Below are positions 44,920 to 53,020 of a DNA stretch of 64,000 bases, piece after piece (the first letter of the stretch is position 1; every line of letters starts with the position of its first letter). The position numbers and the translations under genes were made by a program. The notes beneath the pieces are model-generated. The model searched no databases, was not told the DNA's origin, and saw nothing but the letters and a program-made list of their open reading frames with translations. Origin of the DNA: JAAYDS01 sp012729155 (GTDB lineage Bacteria > Chloroflexota > Anaerolineae > UBA1429); the NCBI GenBank assembly GCA_036774405.1, contig DAIPBO010000006.1, positions 62,001 to 126,000 on the forward strand, given 5' to 3'.

Positions 44920-45558
44920 GTGACACACGCTTTCAGCAACCAGACAGTGAATGAGCTGCTCGACGCGCTGGCCTCGTCAGCGCCCGCGCCAGGGGGCGGC
45001 GCTGCCTGTGCTCTGGCCGGTGCTCTGGGCGCGGCGTTGGTAAGCATGGTGGCCAACCTCACCCTCGATAAGGCGGCTGCGCCTGGGCCCGAGCTGCAAG
45101 ATGCGCTCGCACAGGCCGATGAACTGCGCGCAGCACTGGTCGGCCTGATGGAGGACGACGCCAACGCCTATGATGCGGTCATCGCAGCCTATCGCCTGCC
45201 GCGCAGCACTGCAGCAGAGAAAAAGGGCCGACGCGAGGCCATCCAACAGGCTCTGCGTGTTGCCACGCTGGTGCCGCTCGACATCGCCGCCAACTGCGCC
45301 AGGGTACTGGCGCTCACCGAGCCTGCTGCGCGCCTGGGCAGCCGCTCGGCCGTCACCGATGCGGGCGCGGCCGCCTATCTGGCAACCGCCAGTGCGCGCG
45401 CCGCGCTGCTGAACGTTGACGTTAACCTAAAGAGCATCAAAGACGAGGCGTTTGTGGCCTGGGCGCAAGAACGCGCCCAGGGGCTTGAGGCGTTGCTGGC
45501 AGCGGCGCAGGGGGCGGCCCTCGATGCCATGACCCGCTCGCTTGCGGCAAGTGCCTGA
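44920..45558 (+). CDS. fchA: Methenyl-tetrahydrofolate cyclohydrolase / cyclodeaminase-like protein FchA
   Basis: The 212-residue helical protein is of the formiminotransferase-cyclodeaminase C-domain family (FchA): SSAPAPGGGAACALAGALGAALVSMVANLT (about 20-49, read in parts) is the family signature. In clostridia FchA hydrolyses 5,10-methenyl-THF to 10-formyl-THF. The GTG at 44920 is used, AGGAG lies 7 bases before it. It overlaps the long folD frame slightly; folD itself starts 13 bases later. It is the first gene of fchA-folD-fhs and probably supplies the cyclohydrolase step that the adjacent FolD seems to lack. Confidence 0.92.
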   Translation: MTHAFSNQTVNELLDALASSAPAPGGGAACALAGALGAALVSMVANLTLDKAAAPGPELQDALAQADELRAALVGLMEDDANAYDAVIAAYRLPRSTAAEKKGRREAIQQALRVATLVPLDIAANCARVLALTEPAARLGSRSAVTDAGAAAYLATASARAALLNVDVNLKSIKDEAFVAWAQERAQGLEALLAAAQGAALDAMTRSLAASA

Positions 45559-45571
45559 GGAGGATAGAGCC

Positions 45572-46420
45572 ATGGCGCAGTTGTTCGATGGCCGCGCCAC
45601 TGCGGCCGCCGTGCTTCAAGAGGTGACCGAGCGCGCCAACACCCTGCTGAGCCGCCTGGGACGAGCTCCCTGCTTGGCCGTGGTGCAGGTGGGCGTCGAC
45701 GCCGCGTCTGCCTGGTATGTGCGTCAGATCGAGCGCACCGGCCACCGTGTGGGCATTGCCGTGGCGTTGCATTCGCTCGCCGGCGATTGCGCCGCCGATG
45801 CGCCAGCGCGGCTGGTGGCGCAGCTCTGCGCCAATCCGACGGTGGATGGCATCATCGTGCAGCAGCCCCTACCGCCTCAGGCTCCGTTGCAGAGCGTGCT
45901 CGCCGCGCTGGACCCACGCAAAGATGCCGACGGGCTGCACCCCTACAACGCCGGACTGCTGGCTCAGGGACGCACCATGGGTTTTGCGCCGGCCACGCCG
46001 TTGGGGGGTATCGAGCTCCTGCAACGCTCGGGGCTGCCCATTGCCAGCCAGCATGCCGTCATCGTGGGGCGTAGCGCGGTGGTGGGCCGCCCTCTGGCTC
46101 TGCTGCTGCTGGCCCAGCACGCCACCGTGACCATCTGCCACACGCGCACACAGAACCTGGCGGCCATCACACGGCAGGCCGATATCCTGGCGGTGGCGGC
46201 CGGGCGGCCAGGGCTCATAACGGCCAGCATGGTGCGCCCAGGCGCCATTGTGCTCGACTTTGGCGTCAACGACGTCGATGGCCAGATGACGGGTGACGTG
46301 GCCCCCGACGTGGCCGACGTGGCCGGCTGGCTCACACCGGTGCCAGGTGGCACCGGCCCCATGACCAACGCCATGCTGATGCGCAACCTGGTGCTGGCGG
46401 CAGAACGTCAACTCGGCTGA
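45572..46420 (+). CDS. folD: FolD-type methylene-THF dehydrogenase lacking the cyclohydrolase lysine
   Basis: FolD usually catalyses both the NAD(P)-linked oxidation of 5,10-methylene-THF and hydrolysis of the methenyl product. The 282-residue protein has the folate-site sequence VQVGVDAASAWYVRQIERTG: Tyr49 is kept, but the catalytic lysine expected four residues on (Lys54 in E. coli, Lys56 in human) is Ile53. Gln in IIVQQPLPP and Asp in RKDADGL are kept, and the NAD(P) loop VIVGRSAVVGRPLA is intact. In the family that lysine is essential for cyclohydrolase activity. So this is probably a dehydrogenase only, with FchA upstream doing the hydrolysis. GAGGAGG precedes the ATG. Confidence 0.93.
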   Translation: MAQLFDGRATAAAVLQEVTERANTLLSRLGRAPCLAVVQVGVDAASAWYVRQIERTGHRVGIAVALHSLAGDCAADAPARLVAQLCANPTVDGIIVQQPLPPQAPLQSVLAALDPRKDADGLHPYNAGLLAQGRTMGFAPATPLGGIELLQRSGLPIASQHAVIVGRSAVVGRPLALLLLAQHATVTICHTRTQNLAAITRQADILAVAAGRPGLITASMVRPGAIVLDFGVNDVDGQMTGDVAPDVADVAGWLTPVPGGTGPMTNAMLMRNLVLAAERQLG

Positions 46421-46486
46421 CCGCGTTGCCTGCCGCCGTCTGCTGTGGTAGAGTTCGGCTTAGCACTTGCCTTTGGGAGGAGCCCC

Positions 46487-48223
46487 ATGCTCAGCGACCT
46501 GCAGATCGCTCAGGCAGCAACACTGCGCCCCATACTAGACCTGGCTAACGACATCGGCCTGCGCCGCGAAGAATTGGACCCCTACGGTTGGTACAAAGCC
46601 AAGGTGCATCTCAACGTGCTCGACCGTCTACAAGACCGGCCAGCGGCACGCTACGTAGACGTGACGGCCATCACCCCTACACCGCTTGGCGAGGGCAAGA
46701 CCACCACCACCGTCGGCCTGTCGCAGGCGCTGGGTAGCCAGCTCAACAAGCGCGTGTTCACCTGTATTCGGCAGCCATCGATGGGGCCAACCTTTGGCAT
46801 CAAAGGCGGCGCGGCTGGCGGCGGCTATTCGCAGATCGTGCCGATGGAAGACTTTAACCTGCACCTCACCGGAGACAATCACGCCGTGGGCGTGGCGCAC
46901 AACCTGATGGCCTCGGCACTGGATGCCCGTATGCTGCACGAGTCGCGCCTGGGCAACCGCTCGCTCGAGGCAGCCGGGCTGCGCCGTCTCGACATCGACC
47001 CCGCCAGTATCCAGATCAACCGCGTGGTCGACCTCGAGGACGCACCGCTGCGCCAGATCATGATCGGGCTGGGCGGCGACCGCAACGGCCTCGAGCGCCA
47101 GACGGGCTTTGATATCACCGTGGCCAGCGAGGTGATGGCCATCCTGGCCCTTGCGACCAGCCTGCAGGATATGAGGCAACGGCTCGGGCGCATCGTGGTG
47201 GGCACCAATAAGCGCGGCGAGCCGGTGACGACCGAAGACCTGGGCGTGGCCGGCGCCATGGCGGTATTGCTCAAAGACGCCCTCATGCCCAACCTGATGC
47301 AGACTCTGGAGCAGACGCCTGCCTTTGTGCATGCCGGGCCGTTTGCCAACATCGCCCATGGCAACTCATCGGCCATTGCCGACCTGATGGCCACCAGGCT
47401 GGCTGACTATGTGATCACCGAGTCTGGCTTTGGCGCCGATATCGGCATGGAAAAGTTCATGGACATCAAATGCCGCGTCACCGGCCTGCAGCCCGATTGC
47501 GTGGTGCTGGTGGCCACGGTGCGCGCTCTCAAGATGCATGGCGGTCTGGGCCAGATTGTGCCGGGCAAGCCCCTGCCTCCCGAGCTGACCAGCGAGAACC
47601 TCGAGTATCTGCAAAAGGGATGCGAGAACCTGCGCGCGGTGGTCGGCATCGCACGGCTGTTCGGCGTGCCCGTGGTGGTGGCCATCAACCGCTTCCACAC
47701 CGACACCGACGCCGAGATCGAGCTCATCCGCCGCGAGGCCATCGCGGCTGGCGCCCAAGATGCCGTGCCTACAGAGCATTGGGCCCATGGCGGCGCCGGC
47801 GCGCGTGCGCTGGCCGAGGCAGTGGTCAGTGCCTGCGAGCAGCCCAAGGCGTTCCGCTACCTGTACGAGCTGGGCCTGCCCATCAAGGAAAAGATCGAGC
47901 TGCTGGCGACGCAGGTCTATGGCGCCGATGGTGTTGACTATGCGCCCGAGGCCGAGGCTAAGGTCGAGCTCTTTACCCGTCTCGGCTATGCCGAGCTGCC
48001 CATCTGCATGGCCAAGACGCATCTGTCGCTCTCGCACGACCCCGCCCTCAAGGGCGCACCCAAGGGGTGGAGGCTGCCCATCCGCGACATCCGCGCCAGC
48101 GTGGGCGCCGGCTTTTTGTACCCGTTGTGCGGCGACATGCGCACCATGCCTGGCCTGCCGCGGCGGCCATCTTTTATGGATGTAGACCTGGACACCAACG
48201 GACAGGTGCGGGGGCTGTTCTGA
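46487..48223 (+). CDS. fhs: Formate--tetrahydrofolate ligase
   Basis: ATP-dependent ligase that joins formate to THF to give 10-formyl-THF, the entry of the methyl branch of the Wood-Ljungdahl pathway or of general C1 metabolism. The 578-residue protein has the P-loop TPTPLGEGKTTTT (about 66-78), the RQPSMGPTFGIKGGAAGGGYSQ motif (read in two parts) and GGNRNG-like GGDRNGLERQTGFDITVASE. Length is slightly above the typical 555. GGAGGAG precedes the ATG at 46487. It follows folD after 66 bases. Confidence 0.97.
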   Translation: MLSDLQIAQAATLRPILDLANDIGLRREELDPYGWYKAKVHLNVLDRLQDRPAARYVDVTAITPTPLGEGKTTTTVGLSQALGSQLNKRVFTCIRQPSMGPTFGIKGGAAGGGYSQIVPMEDFNLHLTGDNHAVGVAHNLMASALDARMLHESRLGNRSLEAAGLRRLDIDPASIQINRVVDLEDAPLRQIMIGLGGDRNGLERQTGFDITVASEVMAILALATSLQDMRQRLGRIVVGTNKRGEPVTTEDLGVAGAMAVLLKDALMPNLMQTLEQTPAFVHAGPFANIAHGNSSAIADLMATRLADYVITESGFGADIGMEKFMDIKCRVTGLQPDCVVLVATVRALKMHGGLGQIVPGKPLPPELTSENLEYLQKGCENLRAVVGIARLFGVPVVVAINRFHTDTDAEIELIRREAIAAGAQDAVPTEHWAHGGAGARALAEAVVSACEQPKAFRYLYELGLPIKEKIELLATQVYGADGVDYAPEAEAKVELFTRLGYAELPICMAKTHLSLSHDPALKGAPKGWRLPIRDIRASVGAGFLYPLCGDMRTMPGLPRRPSFMDVDLDTNGQVRGLF

Positions 48224-48238
48224 TCTTCTTTGACTGTC

Positions 48239-48266
48239 AAGAGGCCGGACGTATGTCCGGCCTCTT
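48239..48266 (+). terminator. Bidirectional terminator after fhs
   Basis: AAGAGGCCGGAC (48239-48250) and GTCCGGCCTCTT (48255-48266) form a 12-bp stem with loop GTAT between convergent genes. Confidence 0.85.
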
Positions 48267-48269
48267 TGT

Positions 48270-49064
48270 CTACATCTCGCGGTCGCGTGCCAGGCGGTAG
48301 AGCCGACTACAGAGCCACACGCTCACAGCGCAGAACCCCAGGTTGACCAATTCGGCAATGCCAAACCCCAGCAGACGCGCCAGGCCGGGCACCACCACCG
48401 CCACGGTCAGATGGTAGAGCACGGCAAAGCCGAACCACCGCTTTTGTCGTGAGACGAGGCTTTCCATCACCAGCAGGGTCCAGGCCACCTGGTGCGGCAG
48501 GGCCATCAGGCGTTCGGCCGCCACCACCATCGGCTGCGTCCAGTCGGTAGCCATGATCGTCTCCAGCTCGCGCGCAAACTCGAGCGTCACGGCAGGGCTG
48601 GCCGCCAAGGCCGCATCGGGCAGCCCAAAAGCGTGCAATGCCCAGTAGGCCAACAGATAGACAAAGGTGAGGCCCGCGATGAGGAACATGGTCTCGACCG
48701 CGGCATAGCCCAGCCCAAAGCCCAGACCATGCAGCCAGGTGAGTTTGAGCCCGCCTCGTGGGAACAGATAACGGAAAGCAAGCCAACGGCTGCCTTCTTC
48801 GACGATGGCCGTGCCGAACGCCAGCGCCAGCAGCCACACCAGTGATAGCTCGGGAGAGGTGAGCCGCCCACCCACCACCACGTCCAGGAAAATGCTCAGC
48901 GGCAGCCAGCTCAGCAGCTGAAAGACGCCATAGACCATGGCCCCATAGGCGAAGGGCTTCCAGCGGACGGGCCCGCGGCGCCGCGCCACCAGAATTGCCG
49001 TCAGCGGGGCGGCCACCTGGATCGCCAGCGAGAGGACAAAGGCCAGCACGGTGCTCGGCTGCAC
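48270..49064 (-). CDS. YhfC-family putative intramembrane metalloprotease
   Basis: The 264-residue protein has about seven hydrophobic helices and the motifs of YhfC/PrsW-like membrane proteases: AFGTAIVEEGSRWLAF (about 83-98, with the EE pair), HGLGFGLGYAAVE (about 111-123) and a histidine in ALPHQVAWTLLV. These residues would bind a metal within the membrane. The substrate is unknown. A weak promoter (TTTACG-16-TATAAT, minus strand 49125-49098) lies before it, divergent from the ADP-ribosylglycohydrolase gene. Confidence 0.75.
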   Translation of the reverse strand: MQPSTVLAFVLSLAIQVAAPLTAILVARRRGPVRWKPFAYGAMVYGVFQLLSWLPLSIFLDVVVGGRLTSPELSLVWLLALAFGTAIVEEGSRWLAFRYLFPRGGLKLTWLHGLGFGLGYAAVETMFLIAGLTFVYLLAYWALHAFGLPDAALAASPAVTLEFARELETIMATDWTQPMVVAAERLMALPHQVAWTLLVMESLVSRQKRWFGFAVLYHLTVAVVVPGLARLLGFGIAELVNLGFCAVSVWLCSRLYRLARDREM

Positions 49065-49097
49065 GGCGCCTCCAGTCGTTGGGTTGGGTGCGCGTCT

Positions 49098-49125
49098 ATT
49101 ATAGTCAGCAACGGCACACCGTAAA
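49098..49125 (-). promoter_or_regulatory. Probable promoter of the YhfC-like gene
   Basis: TTTACG (49125-49120), 16-base spacer, TATAAT (49103-49098) on the minus strand. Confidence 0.45.
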
Positions 49126-49129
49126 GCCT

Positions 49130-49158
49130 TTGCCCAACGAAGGTCATAGCGCTAGACT
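49130..49158 (+). promoter_or_regulatory. Probable promoter of the ADP-ribosylglycohydrolase gene
   Basis: TTGCCC (49130-49135), 17-base spacer, TAGACT (49153-49158); AGGAGG and the ATG at 49186 follow. Confidence 0.55.
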
Positions 49159-49185
49159 GCACCCATTGCCGCAGGAGGTGCCCTA

Positions 49186-51072
49186 ATGAAGTTGTCTCTA
49201 TCATATGCCCGCTATCTGGATGCCATCTGGGGCGGGTGGATCGGCAAGTCGATCGGCGGCGCCATCGGGGCCCGCTTTGAGGGCTACAAGGGATGGATAG
49301 AGATCGAGCCCGAAGGCCTATTCCCCGAGACCATCCCGCCCAACGATGACCTCGACCTGCAGGTACTCTGGCTCAAGGTGCTCGAAGACAGGGGCGCCGC
49401 GCTCACGTCAGACGACCTGGCGGCGGCCTGGCTCGAGCATTGCTGGTATCCGTTCAACGAGTACGGCATCTTTCGGCGCAACTGGCGGCTGGGCATCCAT
49501 CCGCCCGATTCGGGGCGCTTTGGCAACGCCTTCTGGGAGACGGGCGAGGGCTGCCCCATCCGCTCAGAGATCTGGGGCTATGTGTTCCCCGGCGCGCCAG
49601 ACCTGGCGGCCACCTATGCACAGCGCGACGGGCAGCTCGACCACACGGAACAGTCGATCGGCGGCGAGCGCATGTTCGCTGGCATGGCAGCCATGGCCTT
49701 TTTCGTCAGCGATGTGCGTCGCCTCATCGAGATGAACCTGCATCATCTACCGGCCAACACACCCATCGAGCGACTCTGCCGCGCCGCCCTCACCTCGTTC
49801 GATGAAGGGTTGCCGTTGCGAGCCGCGCGCGAGCGCATCCTGTCACTCGAGGGCGTGCCCGAGGCCTGCGACGCGCAGATCAACGTTCCCTTTACTTTAC
49901 TGGGGCTGCTGTATGGCGGCGGCGACCTGCAAGAGACGCTGCTCTGCGCCCTGCGCTGCGGCTATGACACCGACTGCACCCTGGCCAGCGCCGCTGCGTT
50001 TGTGGGCCAGATCCTGGGCGCGGCAGCCCTCCCTGCGGCGCTCAAGGCGCCGATCGGCGATCAGTTGGTGATGGGCATCGCCTACCACCGCCCTGAGATG
50101 ACCCTGCACGCCCTGGCCCGCGACACGGCCCGTGTGGGCGCCCTGTTCTGCAAACAGCTCAACGGCGCATGTGAGATCGCCAACTGCCCGCCGCTCGAGC
50201 CGTTGCCGGCCGCTCCCGAAGAACCGCGCTTTGAGGTGCGCTACGAGAGCGTGCCCAGCATCGCCCCAGGCGAGACGATCGCGGTCAGCGTACATGTCTC
50301 GGGGCCGCTCGCGGATACACAGCCGCTGACGCTGACGACTCCCGAGGGCTGGGCCAGCCTACCGGCTGCAGCTACCGTGGGGCCGCACAGCCGCAGCGCC
50401 CGCTTTGTGCTACAGGCGGCCAGCGAGGCGCCGCGCCTGGCTCAGGCCAACCTGTTCGAGCTGTGTCTTGGCGCCCCGTGCCTCGACGGCGGGCGCCACA
50501 CCTTTGGCGTCGCGGGCGCCGCGCTCTACCGCTTTCTGGGCGTCTACTTTGATCCGTTGCCGCCCGAAGGCGACGACCTGGCACGCCGGCGCCGCATGAA
50601 CCACCACTTTATCACGCGGGGCAAAGACTATACCGAGGGGGCCGCCCCCGACACGCTATATGCCCATTGGTCGCAGGTGCTGGGGCGGCCAGCGGTGCTC
50701 GTCTCGCGCGAGAACGAGATCGACCTTGGCCAGATGACAGGCCTGCAAGGGGCTTGCGTAGCTTACTTTGACCGCACAATCTTCTCTCCCGAGGAGCGCG
50801 ACGTGTTCCTGATCGTCGGCAACACCGACGGCTTTCGCCTGCGGCTCAATGCCGTCGAACTGGCTGCCAGTGATGAGCGCCTGGCCTGGACGCCATTCAA
50901 CACCGTGATCGCTGCGCACCTCAAGGCAGGGGCCAACCACCTCTGGCTCGAGCTGGCGCGCCCCGGCGACCAGATGCGTTTTAGCCTGGGCATCAGACAT
51001 AGCGGCCCGCGCGGGTACAACGGCCATGACTGGTGCACAGATCTGACCGACGCCAACCCGCTGGCAGGCTGA
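49186..51072 (+). CDS. ADP-ribosylglycohydrolase-family protein with C-terminal beta-domains
   Basis: The first ~330 residues of the 628-residue protein form an ADP-ribosylglycohydrolase (DraG/ARH-like) domain: GGWIGKSIGGAIG (about 16-28), the metal motif NDDLDLQ (about 53-59) and GYDTDCTLA (about 260-268), where aspartates hold two Mg ions. Enzymes of this fold remove ADP-ribose from proteins or hydrolyse related N-glycosides. The remaining ~300 residues are beta-rich (FEVRYESVPSIAPGETIAVSVHVSG and a later jelly-roll-like part) with no clear match, possibly a carbohydrate- or protein-binding part. No signal peptide is seen. AGGAGG precedes the ATG. Confidence 0.85.
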   Translation: MKLSLSYARYLDAIWGGWIGKSIGGAIGARFEGYKGWIEIEPEGLFPETIPPNDDLDLQVLWLKVLEDRGAALTSDDLAAAWLEHCWYPFNEYGIFRRNWRLGIHPPDSGRFGNAFWETGEGCPIRSEIWGYVFPGAPDLAATYAQRDGQLDHTEQSIGGERMFAGMAAMAFFVSDVRRLIEMNLHHLPANTPIERLCRAALTSFDEGLPLRAARERILSLEGVPEACDAQINVPFTLLGLLYGGGDLQETLLCALRCGYDTDCTLASAAAFVGQILGAAALPAALKAPIGDQLVMGIAYHRPEMTLHALARDTARVGALFCKQLNGACEIANCPPLEPLPAAPEEPRFEVRYESVPSIAPGETIAVSVHVSGPLADTQPLTLTTPEGWASLPAAATVGPHSRSARFVLQAASEAPRLAQANLFELCLGAPCLDGGRHTFGVAGAALYRFLGVYFDPLPPEGDDLARRRRMNHHFITRGKDYTEGAAPDTLYAHWSQVLGRPAVLVSRENEIDLGQMTGLQGACVAYFDRTIFSPEERDVFLIVGNTDGFRLRLNAVELAASDERLAWTPFNTVIAAHLKAGANHLWLELARPGDQMRFSLGIRHSGPRGYNGHDWCTDLTDANPLAG

Positions 51073-51087
51073 GCGCCGTGCGCACAC

Positions 51088-51120
51088 AAAAAGCGGGGAG
51101 CCCTGTTGGACTCCCCGCTA
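51088..51120 (-). terminator. Terminator of the beta-propeller gene
   Basis: Stem AGCGGGGAG (51111-51119 read on the minus strand) with CTCCCCGCT (51100-51092), followed on the minus strand by TTTTT. It also closes the ADP-ribosylglycohydrolase gene from the other side. Confidence 0.85.
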
Positions 51121-51136
51121 TCGTCGCAAAAAGACG

Positions 51137-53020
51137 CTACAGATCGTACTTCCAGACGAGACCGCCCAGGCTGAGGGCGAACAGCGCGCCCGAGCCATTG
51201 CTACCCGCGTGCACAATGCTGATCAGGCTCTCGGCGGCGAGGCCCTCAGCAAAGCGCTCCCAGGTGCGGCCGGCGTCGATCGACTGATAGATGCCGTTGC
51301 CGGTGGCCGCATACACCACGCCATCGCCATCGAGCTCGCCCAGCATGAGCAGGCCCAGTGTGTTGGCGCCATTGGGGTCGACCTTGGTGCTGATCCACAC
51401 ATCCTTGGCGCGGCGCAGGGGCCGTAGGCAATAGGGCCCGGTGACCAGCACAGCCTGAGAGGCCACGTCGTCGGTCACACCGCGCGGCATGGCGATATCG
51501 ATCCAGCGCGCATCGGTGACCTGTGTGGTGACCTGTCTCCAGTCCGCACCACCATTGGTCGAGCGCCACAACACCACACGTGGCTGCAGGTTGGCCGTTT
51601 CGCCCTGGGCCGAGCCCAGATAGACGGTGTGGTCGCGATCAAAGGTCGGCGAAGGTACAATCGACAGGATCTCTTGCCCTGGGCAGGGAGACTCGATCTG
51701 TTGCCACGATCGACCGCCATCGCTGGTGGTAAAGAGTTTGCCCTGGTCGGTGCCAGCCCAACCGCTGAGGCCATCCGGGGCCATGCCGATGGCCTGCACG
51801 CCCTCTTGAGGCAGCGCCAGCGCCCAGTTCGCTCCGTCGTCACTGCGCAGCACGCCCGTAAACTGGCCCGCCACCAGCACGCCGCCATTGGGCAGCGGTG
51901 CCAGCGTGGTGATGGGTGCATACACATCGAGGCCAGAGAGAGGCTGCCAGTTGAGCTCGTCGGGATCGGCCACCCACACGCCCTCTTGAGGACCCATGGC
52001 GTAGAGCCGCCCCTCATACTCGAGCAGCCGCGCAAAGCCGCGCGCATTGATGCCCTCTGCCGATGGAGCCCAAGTCTGCCCGCTATCGCCAGAGCGATAG
52101 ATGCCCGCGTTATGCAGGCCAGCCAGCACCGTCTCATTATCGCCTGCGAGCGCCAGGACCACCCCTGGCAGCTCGATGGCGCGGGCCCAGCTCTCACCGC
52201 GATCAGTCGAGCAGTAGATGGCGTTGCCCACCGCCGCTAGCATCGCGCCGCTCTCTCGAAAGTCGCGCGCCAGCCAGAGGCAGTTGATGGGGCCATCGCC
52301 GAGGCGCTCAACCAGCACATCCCACTGGCGGCCGCCGTCGTTCGAGACCCAGAGCACCCCGCCCTCGGTGCCGGCATAGATCGTTTCATCGTCGTCAAAG
52401 GCGGGGCTCACCGCCAGCACGTCGACGGGATCTTCGTCGGTGAGCAGCTCGGTCTCGCGCCAGGCACGGCCACCGTTGCGCGAGATGTAGACGCCACTCA
52501 ACGTTGCGGCAAACAGCACCTCACGCTCCGACCAGTCTGGCGCGGTGGCCAGAGCAAGTACGGTGTCATCATCAAGACCAAAGCTCGACTCTTCCCATAC
52601 GTCGCCCGAACTGCGCGTCACCAGCAGGCCAGCGCCATCGGTGCCGGCGAACACGGTGCCGTCTTTGCCAAAGTTGGGCGAGGCGGTCATCACCGTAACG
52701 GTGGCGCGGCCCTCAGAGGGCACGCGGCCCTGCTCCCAGTTACGGCCATAGTCGAACGACGAAAAGAGCCCACCACCCAGCGCGCCTGCGAACAGGGCGC
52801 CGTTGGGGGCCACGCAGATGGCGCTCAGCAGCGGCGTCGACAGGCCCGCCAGGCGCTGCTGCCACGATTCGCCATCGCGGCTCACGTACACGCCACAACC
52901 GGTGACCGCCCAGTAGAACCGCGAGTCTTGTTGTGTTGCGGCGGCCAGGCCGAACACGGTGCCACCTGCGGTGATGGGGCCCAGATTGGTCCAAACGCGT
53001 TCTTGCACGCTGGTGCTCAT
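51137..53020 (-). CDS. Cytoplasmic BNR/YCF48-like beta-propeller protein
   Basis: The 627-residue protein is built of about twelve repeats containing Asp-box/BNR motifs such as SRDGESWQQ, SFDYGRNWE, SRNGGRAWRE, SNDGGRQWD, STDRGESWA, SGDSGQTWA, TSDGGRSWQ, STNGGADWR and SIDAGRTWE. This is the pattern of sialidase-like or YCF48/sortilin-like propellers, usually binding or assembly scaffolds. There is no signal peptide or membrane helix, so it should stay in the cytoplasm, unlike most BNR proteins. Its ATG overlaps the stop of the GroEL-like gene in ATGA, so the two are made together. No enzymatic residues can be assigned. Confidence 0.85.
   Translation of the reverse strand: MSTSVQERVWTNLGPITAGGTVFGLAAATQQDSRFYWAVTGCGVYVSRDGESWQQRLAGLSTPLLSAICVAPNGALFAGALGGGLFSSFDYGRNWEQGRVPSEGRATVTVMTASPNFGKDGTVFAGTDGAGLLVTRSSGDVWEESSFGLDDDTVLALATAPDWSEREVLFAATLSGVYISRNGGRAWRETELLTDEDPVDVLAVSPAFDDDETIYAGTEGGVLWVSNDGGRQWDVLVERLGDGPINCLWLARDFRESGAMLAAVGNAIYCSTDRGESWARAIELPGVVLALAGDNETVLAGLHNAGIYRSGDSGQTWAPSAEGINARGFARLLEYEGRLYAMGPQEGVWVADPDELNWQPLSGLDVYAPITTLAPLPNGGVLVAGQFTGVLRSDDGANWALALPQEGVQAIGMAPDGLSGWAGTDQGKLFTTSDGGRSWQQIESPCPGQEILSIVPSPTFDRDHTVYLGSAQGETANLQPRVVLWRSTNGGADWRQVTTQVTDARWIDIAMPRGVTDDVASQAVLVTGPYCLRPLRRAKDVWISTKVDPNGANTLGLLMLGELDGDGVVYAATGNGIYQSIDAGRTWERFAEGLAAESLISIVHAGSNGSGALFALSLGGLVWKYDL

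Noticed and set aside
48224..49185. Mobile element or attachment site near the terminator and the divergent promoters
   Set aside because: No transposase, terminal repeats or target duplications are seen; the inverted repeats here are terminators.
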